This document shows positions 40,209-48,027 of a stretch of DNA of 64,000 nucleotides, piece after piece (position 1 is the first letter of the stretch; the number at the start of each line of letters is the position of its first letter). Origin of the DNA: Abyssibacter profundi (GTDB lineage Bacteria > Pseudomonadota > Gammaproteobacteria > Nevskiales > OUC007); assembly GCF_003151135.1 (NCBI RefSeq), contig NZ_QEQK01000005.1, positions 62,001 to 126,000 of the forward strand, read 5' to 3'. The position numbers and the translations under genes were made by a program. Below the pieces are notes generated by a model that was not told the DNA's origin, ran no database searches, and saw nothing but the letters and a program-made list of their open reading frames with translations.

Positions 40209-40495
40209 GTTGCCTCCATTCGTCTTCCATGAACGTCAACCCGCAAGGCTGACGGGGCGGCGGGGCATCCGCCGCCGCAGCCGTGGGATAGCACGACCAC
40301 GCGAAGCCTGCGTGAACCCGGCAACGGTCTGTTGGGGCAGCTTGCCAAAGCCGCATCAAACGGGCGTTTTGTGCGCTGCGAGATGCTTTTGCAGTGCAAG
40401 GTCAGCCGATTAACGTGCGCAACGTCCTGATGAGCGGCCAGATTGTCTGGCGCGGATGTTGCAGCGCATCACGCCACGTATCCAGGGAGTGGATC
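40209..40495. promoter_or_regulatory. Divergent intergenic region, lipase operon / YRG-motif gene
   Basis: 287 bases without a gene. A perfect 8-bp hairpin with a GGCAT loop lies at 40256-40276 (GGCGGCGG and its complement), within the presumed 5' leader or promoter of the lipase gene. No promoter hexamers were recognised with confidence. Confidence 0.3.
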
Positions 40496-40942
40496 ATGGC
40501 GAAGCAGCCACGGATGACCGTTCGGGTGGGGTGGCGTGATCTGGTTGAATCGCAGCAACGCGGTTTGCTGTCGGCGATGAACAGTCTGGGCCCACAACTG
40601 GGCGCCGAGTTCGTGCCGGCCGGTGCGGCAGATGCCGACTTGCTCATCGTTGCGGCTGCCGCATCCGCACCGCCACCCGCGCAGGGTCGCCAGCAGCAGA
40701 TCACCCTGGCTGATCGCAGAGACCAAGCCCGGGCTGATCTCGTGCGTCCGTTTCGCGTGGCCGAGCTCCGGTCCGTACTGGCAGCGGCCTTGGATCGCCT
40801 GCGTCAGGCCCCGCCGTCACCCGCGGCGCCGCGGATGTATCGCGGTGTGCCGGTGGAGTCGTCCGGGCGGGCTGCAGGCCGCGCCGAGGCGGATGAGCGG
40901 CCGCGCACCGGCCTGGTCTACCGCGGGTCCCGGGTGGGGTAG
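40496..40942 (+). CDS. Hypothetical protein with two C-terminal YRG motifs
   Basis: 148 residues from ATG 40496, with GGGAG 7 bases upstream. The N-terminal half (MTVRVGWRDLVESQQRGLLSAMNSL, then DADLLIVAAAAS and ARADLVRPFRVAELRSVLAAALDRL) reads like a receiver-type alpha/beta fragment: the DLVRPF…ELRSVLAAAL segment resembles the end of response-regulator receiver domains, but no clear phospho-Asp is seen. The C-terminus repeats MYRGVPVE and VYRGSRV, motifs reminiscent of DUF4278. I do not recognise a known protein. Confidence 0.6.
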   Translation: MAKQPRMTVRVGWRDLVESQQRGLLSAMNSLGPQLGAEFVPAGAADADLLIVAAAASAPPPAQGRQQQITLADRRDQARADLVRPFRVAELRSVLAAALDRLRQAPPSPAAPRMYRGVPVESSGRAAGRAEADERPRTGLVYRGSRVG

Positions 40943-40963
40943 CCCGGAACCCGTCGTGCCGGC

Positions 40964-41608
40964 TTAGAGCCCGGCTTTTTTCCAGTCAGCCAGAAAGCGC
41001 TCCAGCCCGCTGTCTGTCAGCGGGTGGTTCAGCAGCTTGTCGAAGACTCCGGCCGGAATGGTGGCGGCGTCAGCGCCTGCCAGCGCAGCCTGGAGCAAAT
41101 GCTCGGTGTGGCGGATGCTGGCGGCCAGCACCTTGGTTTCAAAGCCGTAGTTGTCGTAGACCTGTCGCAGATCGCGGATCAGGTCCATGCCCGCCTGACC
41201 GATGTCATCCAGGCGGCCAATGAACGGCGACACGTAAGTCGCGCCGGCCTTGGCTGCCAGCAAGCCCTGGACCGCCGAGAAGCACAGCGTGACGTTGGTC
41301 TTGATGCCGTCATCGGCCAGCGCCCGGCAGGTTTGCAGGCCGTCCCGGGTCAGCGGCAGCTTGACGACGACGTGCTCGTGCAGCGCGGCCAGTTCACGCG
41401 CCTGCTCCAGCATGGGTGCGGCATCGGTGGCCGTGACCTCGGCGCTCACCGGTCCACCGACGAGCTCGCAGATGGCGACGACGGTCTCGTGGAACGGACG
41501 CCCCGTCTTGGCAACCAGCGAGGGGTTGGTGGTGACGCCGTCTACCAGACCGCCGGCCACGCAGCGGCGCAACTCTTCGATATCCGCGGAGTCGATGAAC
41601 AGTTCCAT
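40964..41608 (-). CDS. tal: Transaldolase, small TalC-type
   Basis: 214 residues from ATG 41608 (MELFIDSADIEELRR). The single-domain transaldolase family has GVTTNPSLVAK, the Schiff-base Lys in HVVVKLPLTRDGL, NVTLCFSAVQGLLAAKAGATYVSPFIGRLDDIG and KVLAASIRHTEHL. The two residues that separate true transaldolase from fructose-6-phosphate aldolase read Glu (VSAEVTA) and Phe (SPFIGR), so transaldolase activity is expected rather than FSA. It would interconvert sedoheptulose-7-P and glyceraldehyde-3-P with erythrose-4-P and fructose-6-P, the former supplying the DAHP synthase substrate. Confidence 0.9.
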   Translation of the reverse strand: MELFIDSADIEELRRCVAGGLVDGVTTNPSLVAKTGRPFHETVVAICELVGGPVSAEVTATDAAPMLEQARELAALHEHVVVKLPLTRDGLQTCRALADDGIKTNVTLCFSAVQGLLAAKAGATYVSPFIGRLDDIGQAGMDLIRDLRQVYDNYGFETKVLAASIRHTEHLLQAALAGADAATIPAGVFDKLLNHPLTDSGLERFLADWKKAGL

Positions 41609-41851
41609 GCAGGCAAATTCGCGTGTGGGGGAGGCCTCGCATTGTAAGCGCATTGAACTGCGCGCGACGGTTCGTGCCGGTCAGCCATCCAGAGCGGTAC
41701 ACCGGGGAGATCACCAAATTTCGGTCAGACTGGCCGGAATCAGCAGGGGTTCATGCCTGGCTCGCGTCTAAGTATCTGAATTTCAAAGGGCGCGTGACTG
41801 GCATGCGCCGTGCGCAAGTGCCCGGTACCGATGACATGGGAGATGGTTGGA

Positions 41852-42526
41852 ATGAATCAACGGAAGATGGGGCGCTGGGTTGGACTTTGCGCGTTGGTGC
41901 TGGCGACCTCCGCCTGTGCCGGCGTCGATGTGGAGCGGGTGAATGACCCCTCCGCCGACTTTGAGCTGATCAACGGCGCCATACGCATCGGGCCGAATAG
42001 CCAGGTGGGGTCGCTGGAGACCGTGAATGGTTCGATTGCCGTGGGCGACCGATGCCAGGTGAAGGGCATCGAAGTCGTCAACGGCGCGATCACCCTGGGT
42101 GATCATGTGGAGGCCGGTGATATCGAGTCAGTCAACGGCGGCATCACCGCAGGGGCCGCGCTGCGTGTGGACGCAGGGATCGAAAGCGTCAACGGTGACA
42201 TCCAGCTTGGGCCGGGTGCCCGTGTACGCGGCGGAATCGAAACCGTGAACGGTCAGATCAGCTTCGAAAACGCCCGCATCGAGGGCGGTATCGAGACGGT
42301 GAATAGCTCGATCGACACCGGCGCGAACAGCGTCATCGTCGGCGATATCGTCTACGAGCGCCCTGAAGGCCAGCTTCGCAGCGTGCCGCGCCTGGTAATC
42401 GGGCCGGGCACACGGGTGGAAGGAGATGTGCGGCTGGATCGCGAGGTGGCAGTGAGCATCCACGAAACCGCCCGGATCACCGGCCGTATCAAGCGCGGCT
42501 GGCAACAGGCCGGCATTCAACTCTAG
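41852..42526 (+). CDS. Polymer-forming cytoskeletal-like (bactofilin-type) lipoprotein
   Basis: 224 residues from ATG 41852. A lipoprotein signal (LCALVLATSAC) is followed by a run of short beta-helix rungs with a repeating INGAI/VNGSI/VNGGI core every 18-20 residues: FELINGAIRIG, LETVNGSIAVG, IEVVNGAITLG, IESVNGGITAG, IESVNGDIQLG, IETVNGQISFE, IETVNSSIDTG. It ends VIGPGTRVEGDVRLDREVAVSIHETARITGRI. The fold matches the polymer-forming (bactofilin) superfamily, but these are usually cytoplasmic and lack a lipobox. A secreted, lipid-anchored version is likely a periplasmic scaffold of unknown role. Confidence 0.82.
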   Translation: MNQRKMGRWVGLCALVLATSACAGVDVERVNDPSADFELINGAIRIGPNSQVGSLETVNGSIAVGDRCQVKGIEVVNGAITLGDHVEAGDIESVNGGITAGAALRVDAGIESVNGDIQLGPGARVRGGIETVNGQISFENARIEGGIETVNSSIDTGANSVIVGDIVYERPEGQLRSVPRLVIGPGTRVEGDVRLDREVAVSIHETARITGRIKRGWQQAGIQL

Positions 42527-42530
42527 GGAA

Positions 42531-42556
42531 GAGAGGCGGCCGCTGGGCCGCCTCTT
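42531..42556. terminator. Hairpin terminator between convergent genes
   Basis: GAGAGGCGGCC (42531-42541), loop GCTG, GGCCGCCTCTT (42546-42556): ten pairs plus a G-T pair. It lies between the lipoprotein stop at 42526 and the convergent bfr stop at 42565. T-tracts are weak on both strands. Confidence 0.55.
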
Positions 42557-42564
42557 CACCGGAT

Positions 42565-43065
42565 TTACATCGCCGGGTCGGTTTCCTGATTGGGGTCGGT
42601 TCCAACCTGGGACTGGGTGTAGTTCTGTTCCCCGAGTTTGCCGATTAGCGACAACTGCGTTTCCAGGAAGTCGATGTGCTCCTCTTCCGACTCGAGAATC
42701 CGCACAAACAGCTCGCGCGACACGTAGTCACCCACTTCTTCACAATGGGCAACCGCGTCTTTGTAGAGCGGATGGGCCTGCATCTCGATCTTGAGATCGC
42801 ATTCCAGAATTTCCTGCACGGTCTCGCCGATGAATAGCTTGCCGAGATCTTGCAGATTGGGAAGGCCGCCGAGGAACAGGATGCGCTGGATCAGTGCATC
42901 GGCGTGCTTCATCTCGTCGATGGATTCCTCGTACTCCTTCTTGGCCAGCTCGTGGATGCCCCAGTCCTGCAACATGCGCGAGTGAAGGAAGTACTGATTG
43001 ATTGCGGTCAGCTCGTTCTTCAGACCGGCGTTCAAGTATTCGATGACCTTGCTGTCGCCTTTCAT
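42565..43065 (-). CDS. bfr: Bacterioferritin
   Basis: 166 residues. The four-helix ferritin fold carries the ferroxidase ligands Glu18, Glu51 and His54 at canonical positions, and the heme-ligand Met52 (IDEMKHADALI). DYVSRELFVRILESEEEHIDFLETQL supplies the later ligands. It oxidises and stores iron in a 24-mer with interface heme. The ATG has AGGAG 7 bases upstream. The C-terminal tail (NYTQSQVGTDPNQETDPAM) is slightly longer than usual. It is divergent from fpr, whose product can feed electrons for iron release through a ferredoxin. No bfd gene is seen. Confidence 0.95.
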   Translation of the reverse strand: MKGDSKVIEYLNAGLKNELTAINQYFLHSRMLQDWGIHELAKKEYEESIDEMKHADALIQRILFLGGLPNLQDLGKLFIGETVQEILECDLKIEMQAHPLYKDAVAHCEEVGDYVSRELFVRILESEEEHIDFLETQLSLIGKLGEQNYTQSQVGTDPNQETDPAM

Positions 43066-43337
43066 GGCTATGCTCCTGTGGCCGGCACGTCCGGGCTGTT
43101 GATGTGAAGTGGGCGCGAGAATACGCCCCTAGCCGCCGCCCATCAAGCTAAGTTGCTGATTTTTCAGGACAATTTGAATGATTACCGGAAGCGTTCTCAT
43201 TTGGCCTTACAGCGGCTGGCTGACCTGCATGTCAGGAAGCGTTTGATCCATATAACAAAAGTGGATGTTGCATTGCGGCAGGTGCTTGCCATCCCTATCG
43301 TCGCAGGCCCATTCAAGGCGCACAGGCGACAGACACC
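43066..43337. promoter_or_regulatory. Divergent promoter region bfr / fpr
   Basis: 272 bases with no gene, locally A+T-rich (43141-43270), as expected for promoters. AATGATTACCGG…TCTCATTT includes inverted AATGA/TCATT, but the spacing is wrong for a canonical Fur box. No site can be claimed. Confidence 0.35.
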
Positions 43338-44114
43338 ATGGCCGCAGTAGCTCCCGAAACCGTGCTCAGTGTTCATCACTGGAACGAGACCCTGTTCAGC
43401 TTCACCACCACACGCGACGAAGCCCTGCGCTTCCGCAACGGCCAATTCGTGATGGTCGGTATGGATGTCGAAGGCAAAAAGCTGCTGCGCGCCTACTCCA
43501 TTGCCAGCGCCAACCATGAGGACTTTCTCGAGTTCTTCAGTATCAAGGTGCAGGATGGGCCGCTGACCAGTCGCCTGCAGCACCTAAAAGAAGGCGATCA
43601 GATTTATGTCAGTCGCAAGCCCACCGGCACCCTGGTGCTGGACGACCTGAACCCAGGCCGCCACCTGTGGTTGCTGGCCACGGGCACGGGCTTGGCCCCG
43701 TTCCTGAGCCTGATCAAGGATCCGGAAAGCTACGAGCGGTTCGAAAAGGTCATCGTCGTCCACGGGGTGCGCTACGAGAACGATCTGGCCTATCGCCATG
43801 TGCTCGAACATGAACTGCGCGAGCACGAATACCTGGGCGATCTGGTCGGCGATCAGCTCATCTACTACCCGACCGTGACGCGTGAGGACTTCCACAACCG
43901 TGGACGCATTACGGACCTGATCCGCAGCGACAAGTTGACGGATGACCTTGGCCTGGCGCCGATGAGCCCGGCGCATGACCGCGCCATGCTCTGCGGAAGT
44001 CCCGGCATGCTCAAGGACACGGCGTCGATTCTGGACGAACGTGGATTCACGATCTCGCCGGGAATCGGAGAGCGTGGGGACTATGTGATCGAACGCGCGT
44101 TTGTCGAAAAATAG
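43338..44114 (+). CDS. fpr: Ferredoxin--NADP(+) reductase
   Basis: 258 residues, the size of bacterial subclass II FPRs. The FAD motif is LLRAYSIASANHEDFLEFFSIKV (RxYS), with the GPLTSRLQHL loop. The NADP domain has LWLLATGTGLAPFLSLI, VVHGVRYENDLAY, and AMLCGSPGMLKD with Cys-Gly. The C-terminus ends FVEK, as in the family. It exchanges electrons between NADPH and ferredoxin or flavodoxin and is often induced by oxidative or iron stress. Adjacency to bfr suggests a role in iron mobilisation (inference). Confidence 0.95.
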   Translation: MAAVAPETVLSVHHWNETLFSFTTTRDEALRFRNGQFVMVGMDVEGKKLLRAYSIASANHEDFLEFFSIKVQDGPLTSRLQHLKEGDQIYVSRKPTGTLVLDDLNPGRHLWLLATGTGLAPFLSLIKDPESYERFEKVIVVHGVRYENDLAYRHVLEHELREHEYLGDLVGDQLIYYPTVTREDFHNRGRITDLIRSDKLTDDLGLAPMSPAHDRAMLCGSPGMLKDTASILDERGFTISPGIGERGDYVIERAFVEK

Positions 44115-44118
44115 GTAC

Positions 44119-44160
44119 GGCGGGCGCGTGCACTCGAGCAGAGGCGACTACGCCCGCCGC
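44119..44160. terminator. Hairpin between fpr and the crotonase gene
   Basis: A 9-bp perfect stem, CGGCGGGCG (44119-44127) with CGCCCGCCG (44152-44160), and a 24-base loop, between convergent stops. There is no T-tract, so it is a weak terminator candidate. Confidence 0.4.
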
Positions 44161-44165
44161 CGCCC

Positions 44166-44948
44166 CTATCGGCCCTTGAACTCGGCCGGCCGGCGTTCCA
44201 CGAACGATTGCACGCCCTCTTTGACATCGTCGGAGGCCATGATCGGCTTCAGGTCTGGCAGGAGTTGCTGGATGGCGGCCTGTTCCAGTGTGGCTTGCTG
44301 AATTCGCGCCGACACCAGTGTCTGACGGACGCCGAGCGGGGCCTGGGCCGCGATGGTTTCTGCGATCTCCATGGCGCGGTTAACCACCTGGTCGGGCTCG
44401 GCGATCTCCTGGATCAGCCCCATGCGCTGGGCTTCTTCCGGGCCGAACTCATCGCCGGTCAGCAGGTAGCGCATGGCATTGCCCCAGCCGATGTTCTGGA
44501 TGAACCGGGTGGTGGCGCCGCAGACCGGGTAGATGCCGCGCTTGATCTCGATCTGGCCGAAGCGGGTGCCGGTGGCCGCCACACGAATATCGCCGGCGAG
44601 CATCAGCTCGATGCCGATGGTGTAGCAAATGCCGTGGATGGCGTAGACCAGCGGCTTGGAGACGCGACGGTCCGGGTGCAGACCCACGGGATCGCAAAGT
44701 CCTGCGTCGGGCTTCGGCCAGGCGCCAGAGGAGAACACCTCCTGCCAGTCGGTTAATTCCAGCCCTGCCGTGAAATGCTTGCCGTTGCCATAGACCACGG
44801 CGCAGCGTAGTTCGTCGTCCTGATCCAGTTCGGCAAAGGCTTCCGACAGCTCCCGCCACATGTCCAGATCGAAGGCGTTGTACTTGTCGGCGCGATCAAA
44901 TCCGATCTTGAGGATGTGGCCAACGCGTTCGGTCGAAATTTTGCTCAT
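44166..44948 (-). CDS. Enoyl-CoA hydratase/isomerase (crotonase) family protein
   Basis: 260 residues. The crotonase core shows RADKYNAFDLDMWREL, the first oxyanion strand AVVYGNGKHFTAGLELTDW, then AIHGICYTIGIELMLAGDIRVAATGTRFGQIEIKRGIYPVCG with the second oxyanion-hole Gly and the GIE/P region. Glu residues at the classical hydratase positions are not evident at the first site, so the reaction (hydratase, isomerase or other) is open. It probably acts on an acyl-CoA. It overlaps the upstream VOC gene by 4 bases (44945-44948). Confidence 0.87.
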   Translation of the reverse strand: MSKISTERVGHILKIGFDRADKYNAFDLDMWRELSEAFAELDQDDELRCAVVYGNGKHFTAGLELTDWQEVFSSGAWPKPDAGLCDPVGLHPDRRVSKPLVYAIHGICYTIGIELMLAGDIRVAATGTRFGQIEIKRGIYPVCGATTRFIQNIGWGNAMRYLLTGDEFGPEEAQRMGLIQEIAEPDQVVNRAMEIAETIAAQAPLGVRQTLVSARIQQATLEQAAIQQLLPDLKPIMASDDVKEGVQSFVERRPAEFKGR

Positions 44949-45361
44949 GTGGTGTCTCCTGCTTGTTGTGTTTGAAGGGGATCGGCCTGGTACAGCGCGC
45001 AGACCGCACCCACCGGGTCCCGAATGACCGCGAATCGCGGGGCTTGCTCGGATTGTGCCGGCCGCAGCACTTCACCTCCATGGTCGAGGCAGGCACGGAC
45101 CGCTGCATCCAGGTCAAGGACGTGGATGTAGATCAGCCACTGGGCCGGTAGACCCTGGTTTGGGGGGAGGTCGTGACAGATCCCGGCAACCGGGTCGGCG
45201 CCGGGCGGGCCCACGGCATAGTCCTGATGGTCGTCGACGGGGACCGCCTCGGCCTGCCAACCCACGACGGCTGCGTAAAAATCCTTAAGCGTGCCGGCGT
45301 TTGGGCCGGTTAGGTCGACCCAGCCAATGGTGCCGGGGCGTGCCGATGGCTTACTCATCAA
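44945..45361 (-). CDS. VOC (glyoxalase/bleomycin-resistance) family protein
   Basis: 138 residues. Two beta-alpha-beta-beta-beta modules are visible: GTIGWVDLTGPNAGTLKDFYAAVVGWQAE and QWLIYIHVLDLDAAVRACLDHGGEVL…FAVIRDPVGAVCALYQ. The WVDL, FY..VVGW and DPVGA signatures are those of the VOC group. Metal ligands are incomplete by eye, so it may be non-enzymatic or use a different chemistry. It is the first gene of a two-gene operon with the crotonase. Confidence 0.85.
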   Translation of the reverse strand: MMSKPSARPGTIGWVDLTGPNAGTLKDFYAAVVGWQAEAVPVDDHQDYAVGPPGADPVAGICHDLPPNQGLPAQWLIYIHVLDLDAAVRACLDHGGEVLRPAQSEQAPRFAVIRDPVGAVCALYQADPLQTQQAGDTT

Positions 45362-45423
45362 GATGGTCCTGGCCCGTCAGAATGGCTGCCGGCAAGGCGT
45401 GACCGGCGGGGGAAGTCCTGGAT

Positions 45424-45440
45424 TATTCGCGCCGCGAATA
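45424..45440. promoter_or_regulatory. Palindromic operator candidate upstream of the VOC-crotonase operon
   Basis: TATTCGCG-C-CGCGAATA: perfect 8-bp arms about one central base, 63-79 bases upstream of the VOC start codon. The size and symmetry suit a dimeric repressor of the TetR or MarR type. No regulator gene is adjacent. Confidence 0.5.
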
Positions 45441-45552
45441 GATCAGCGTCTCCCTTGGCATTGTGGCGGTTCGTCCGGGTTTCTGCCACGTGCCTATCGT
45501 TGTTGCAGGGTGCTCGCGGTGATCGCTTGATCGCAACCCGCTGGGCTTCGGT

Positions 45553-47997
45553 CTACCGGCTGGCAGTGGGCAGCGTGAGCTCCAGCCTTTCGATGGCTTG
45601 TTCGCGAATCGCGGCCTGGCAAAACGGGACTTCCAGCCATTGTTTGTCGCCGTACAGCGCGGTTTGGTCGGCGTGGTAGGGCGAGCTGGGGTCGGGTGAC
45701 TGCGCGTAGGTGGTGATCGTCGACACGCGGGGGCAGCCCTGTGGGGGGAAGCTCACGACCTGGGTATAGGTATTCCCATGGTAGGGGTTGGCATAGCCCA
45801 CGGCCGGGTCCCAGTCGATATTCATGATGCTGTACGAGCCCATGCGATCGATGCCGCCATGTAGCGGATAGCGCCGGCCCGCACGTTCGATGAACTGATA
45901 GTCGCGCAGGCGGGCGTCGAGCGCGATGCCGGCGTCGTTCAGCTCGGTGACCGCATCAGCCAGGGCGGTTTGCACACTGGGGTGCAACGGGTTCAGCCCG
46001 CTGGGTGTGTCGATGGGCGCGTCCGGGTCGAAAGGCGTGAGAAACGCGTGCGTGCCGGGCAACCGGGTCTGGGTGGTGGTGCCGGAGGGCAGGGTCTGGC
46101 CTGTGAGTCGGCCGGCGATACGCCGGAACAGCAGGGCACCCGGCGCGTCCAGGTTGGTGGTCAGGTCCCAGGCGGCCAGGACGCTGCAGGCCTCGGAGAC
46201 ATCCACCGGTCCGGCGCTGCCGACCGCGATGCCCAGCGTGTTGCAGAGGCTGACCAGTTCATCCCGCCACAGCTCGCCCAGGTACTGGCGCGAGCCGAAG
46301 ACCCAGTCCTTCATGATGTCATGGGTGAAGCCGACGCCGGGGTAGCCGTCGGTTCCCGCGAGGCGCTCGCGGATCATGGTCAGGCCCAGGCGTGTGCGCA
46401 GCCGCCGCTCCGTGCCTTCTTCGCCCAGAATCCGCGGAAAGCCGGTCAGCGGCTGGTCCGGATGGGTCAGCCAATGCGAATCATTCGAGTTGCTAACGTA
46501 GTCCGATCGAAACAACCGGGGCAACCGGTCCGGGCCGAGGATGCCGGGGGCAACCGCATCCGGGTCGTCATCCCAGGCGCAGTCCGATCGACTGCCGTCA
46601 AGTATGGGTAGGCCCAGCAGGGGAAACGAGACCAGTCCCGCGGCCGATCCGCAGGCGATGGCCTTGTCGTCCTCAACATTGGCGGCCACGGTGATGTCGC
46701 CGTAGAACGCCTCGCCCCCGCGATCGACGGCAATGGTGTTGGCCCAGGGAATGCCCTGCAGGGTATCGAGCAGCGATTCGAACTCGCGCACCGTCCGGAC
46801 CTTTGCCAGGCGCACGAAGTGATTGAGGTAGCGCATGTTCTCGCGATTCGGATCGGCCAGTGCAAAGCCCAGTGCCGGCGTCCAGGCGAACACCGGCAGG
46901 CCGGCGATGTTCGTCACCATCGGGCCGAAACGGGTGGTGTAGAGCGTGCGGTTGATCGTGGTGAGACGGCCGTCGGCCTGTCGGGCTTCCACCGTGAGTG
47001 GCCAGGCCTGCATCGGTTCGACCGCGCCGTCGATGACAGTGCTGTACGGACCGGCCAGGGTCAGCTGATAGGGCGTGAACCGAAAAGCCGACGAGGTCGT
47101 ATGCGACCAGGCCACATCGCGGTTGGTGCCGATCACGATGAACGGCAGGCCCAGAAAGCTGGTACCGGACAGCTCCGCCTCGCCGGGGATACGAAAGCTT
47201 GCCTGATAGAAGATGCCGGAGTCGTTGTAGGTCTGGTGCGGGTTGCCCATTAGTATGGGGATGCCGTCCGCGCTGGCCTCGGTGCCGATGGCCACGGCAT
47301 TGCTGGCCATGTGTCCACCGGGCTGCCAGTCACCGGCCTGGCGCAATCCCGCTATCACCGCCGGCAAGTCGCCGGCACTGGCTTCGGCCACGGGCGCCGC
47401 GCCACCAATCCCGTCCACAGACGGTGCCGAACCCGCGAAGATGGCCAGCGTGTAGGCCATGCGAAACACGTCGTCTGTGGTGATCGGCTTGACCCAGTCG
47501 GCGCCACGACATGCGGGGTCACTGAGCTGGTCGACGCCGGTGTCCTCCAGGTAGCGGTTATAGCCGGCCACATGCCCGGCGAACAGGTCTCGAATTTCTG
47601 GCCCCGGCCCCAGAGGCGGCGGTTGGGCAGCCAGGCGTTCCACCGTCCCTTGGGCGCGAATCAGCTGGAAGAAGAAATCGCTGTTGAGGTTGTTGAAGGT
47701 AAAGCCGTTGGCGGGGAACGGGAAATCCGCATCGGCGCCGAAGTGCCGTGATCGCTCGCCTGCCGCGGTGATGTAGAACTCGGCGATCCGGCAAATCGCA
47801 TCCTTGGCGGCGACGTAGCCATAGCCATAACCCAGGCCAAACCAGTCGGCGGCCTCGATATGCGGCACGCCGCCTGCGGTCCGGGTCACGCTGACCGTGC
47901 CGGTGGCTGCGCCGTCCTCGGCAACCTGCGATGCGCCGTTGCAGGCGGCCAGCACCGTGCTGGTCAGCAGGAGGAGCAAACAGCGGGGTGACAACAT
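45553..47997 (-). CDS. Penicillin acylase family (Ntn-hydrolase) lipoprotein
   Basis: 814 residues. The lipoprotein signal ends LAAC (Cys19). The alpha-chain region (VTRTAGGVPHIEAADWFGLGYGYGYVAAKDAICRIAEF) is typical. The autoproteolytic junction lies in GGHMASNAVAIG, placing Ser232 as the new N-terminal nucleophile of the beta chain. The beta chain has PILMGNPHQTYNDSGIFYQASF, GLPFIVIGTNRDVAWSHT and SNSNDSHWLTHPDQPL. Relatives cleave amide-linked acyl groups (beta-lactams, N-acyl homoserine lactones, lipopeptides). The substrate is unknown. The lipid anchor is less common in the family. Confidence 0.88.
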   Translation of the reverse strand: MLSPRCLLLLLTSTVLAACNGASQVAEDGAATGTVSVTRTAGGVPHIEAADWFGLGYGYGYVAAKDAICRIAEFYITAAGERSRHFGADADFPFPANGFTFNNLNSDFFFQLIRAQGTVERLAAQPPPLGPGPEIRDLFAGHVAGYNRYLEDTGVDQLSDPACRGADWVKPITTDDVFRMAYTLAIFAGSAPSVDGIGGAAPVAEASAGDLPAVIAGLRQAGDWQPGGHMASNAVAIGTEASADGIPILMGNPHQTYNDSGIFYQASFRIPGEAELSGTSFLGLPFIVIGTNRDVAWSHTTSSAFRFTPYQLTLAGPYSTVIDGAVEPMQAWPLTVEARQADGRLTTINRTLYTTRFGPMVTNIAGLPVFAWTPALGFALADPNRENMRYLNHFVRLAKVRTVREFESLLDTLQGIPWANTIAVDRGGEAFYGDITVAANVEDDKAIACGSAAGLVSFPLLGLPILDGSRSDCAWDDDPDAVAPGILGPDRLPRLFRSDYVSNSNDSHWLTHPDQPLTGFPRILGEEGTERRLRTRLGLTMIRERLAGTDGYPGVGFTHDIMKDWVFGSRQYLGELWRDELVSLCNTLGIAVGSAGPVDVSEACSVLAAWDLTTNLDAPGALLFRRIAGRLTGQTLPSGTTTQTRLPGTHAFLTPFDPDAPIDTPSGLNPLHPSVQTALADAVTELNDAGIALDARLRDYQFIERAGRRYPLHGGIDRMGSYSIMNIDWDPAVGYANPYHGNTYTQVVSFPPQGCPRVSTITTYAQSPDPSSPYHADQTALYGDKQWLEVPFCQAAIREQAIERLELTLPTASR

Positions 47998-48027
47998 TGG
48001 AGCCTCCCTCAGGCCTGCGCAGTGCTG

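Noticed and set aside
40964-41608. Fructose-6-phosphate aldolase instead of transaldolase
   Set aside because: The discriminating residues read Glu and Phe (VSAEVTA, SPFIGR) rather than the Gln and Tyr of E. coli FsaA.
41736-41771. ECF-type promoter (GGAATC … CGTCTAA) before the bactofilin-like gene
   Set aside because: Spacing between the elements is about 23 bases, too long for the usual 15-17.
43160-43210. Fur box between bfr and fpr
   Set aside because: AATGA and TCATT are present but too far apart for the 19-bp Fur consensus.
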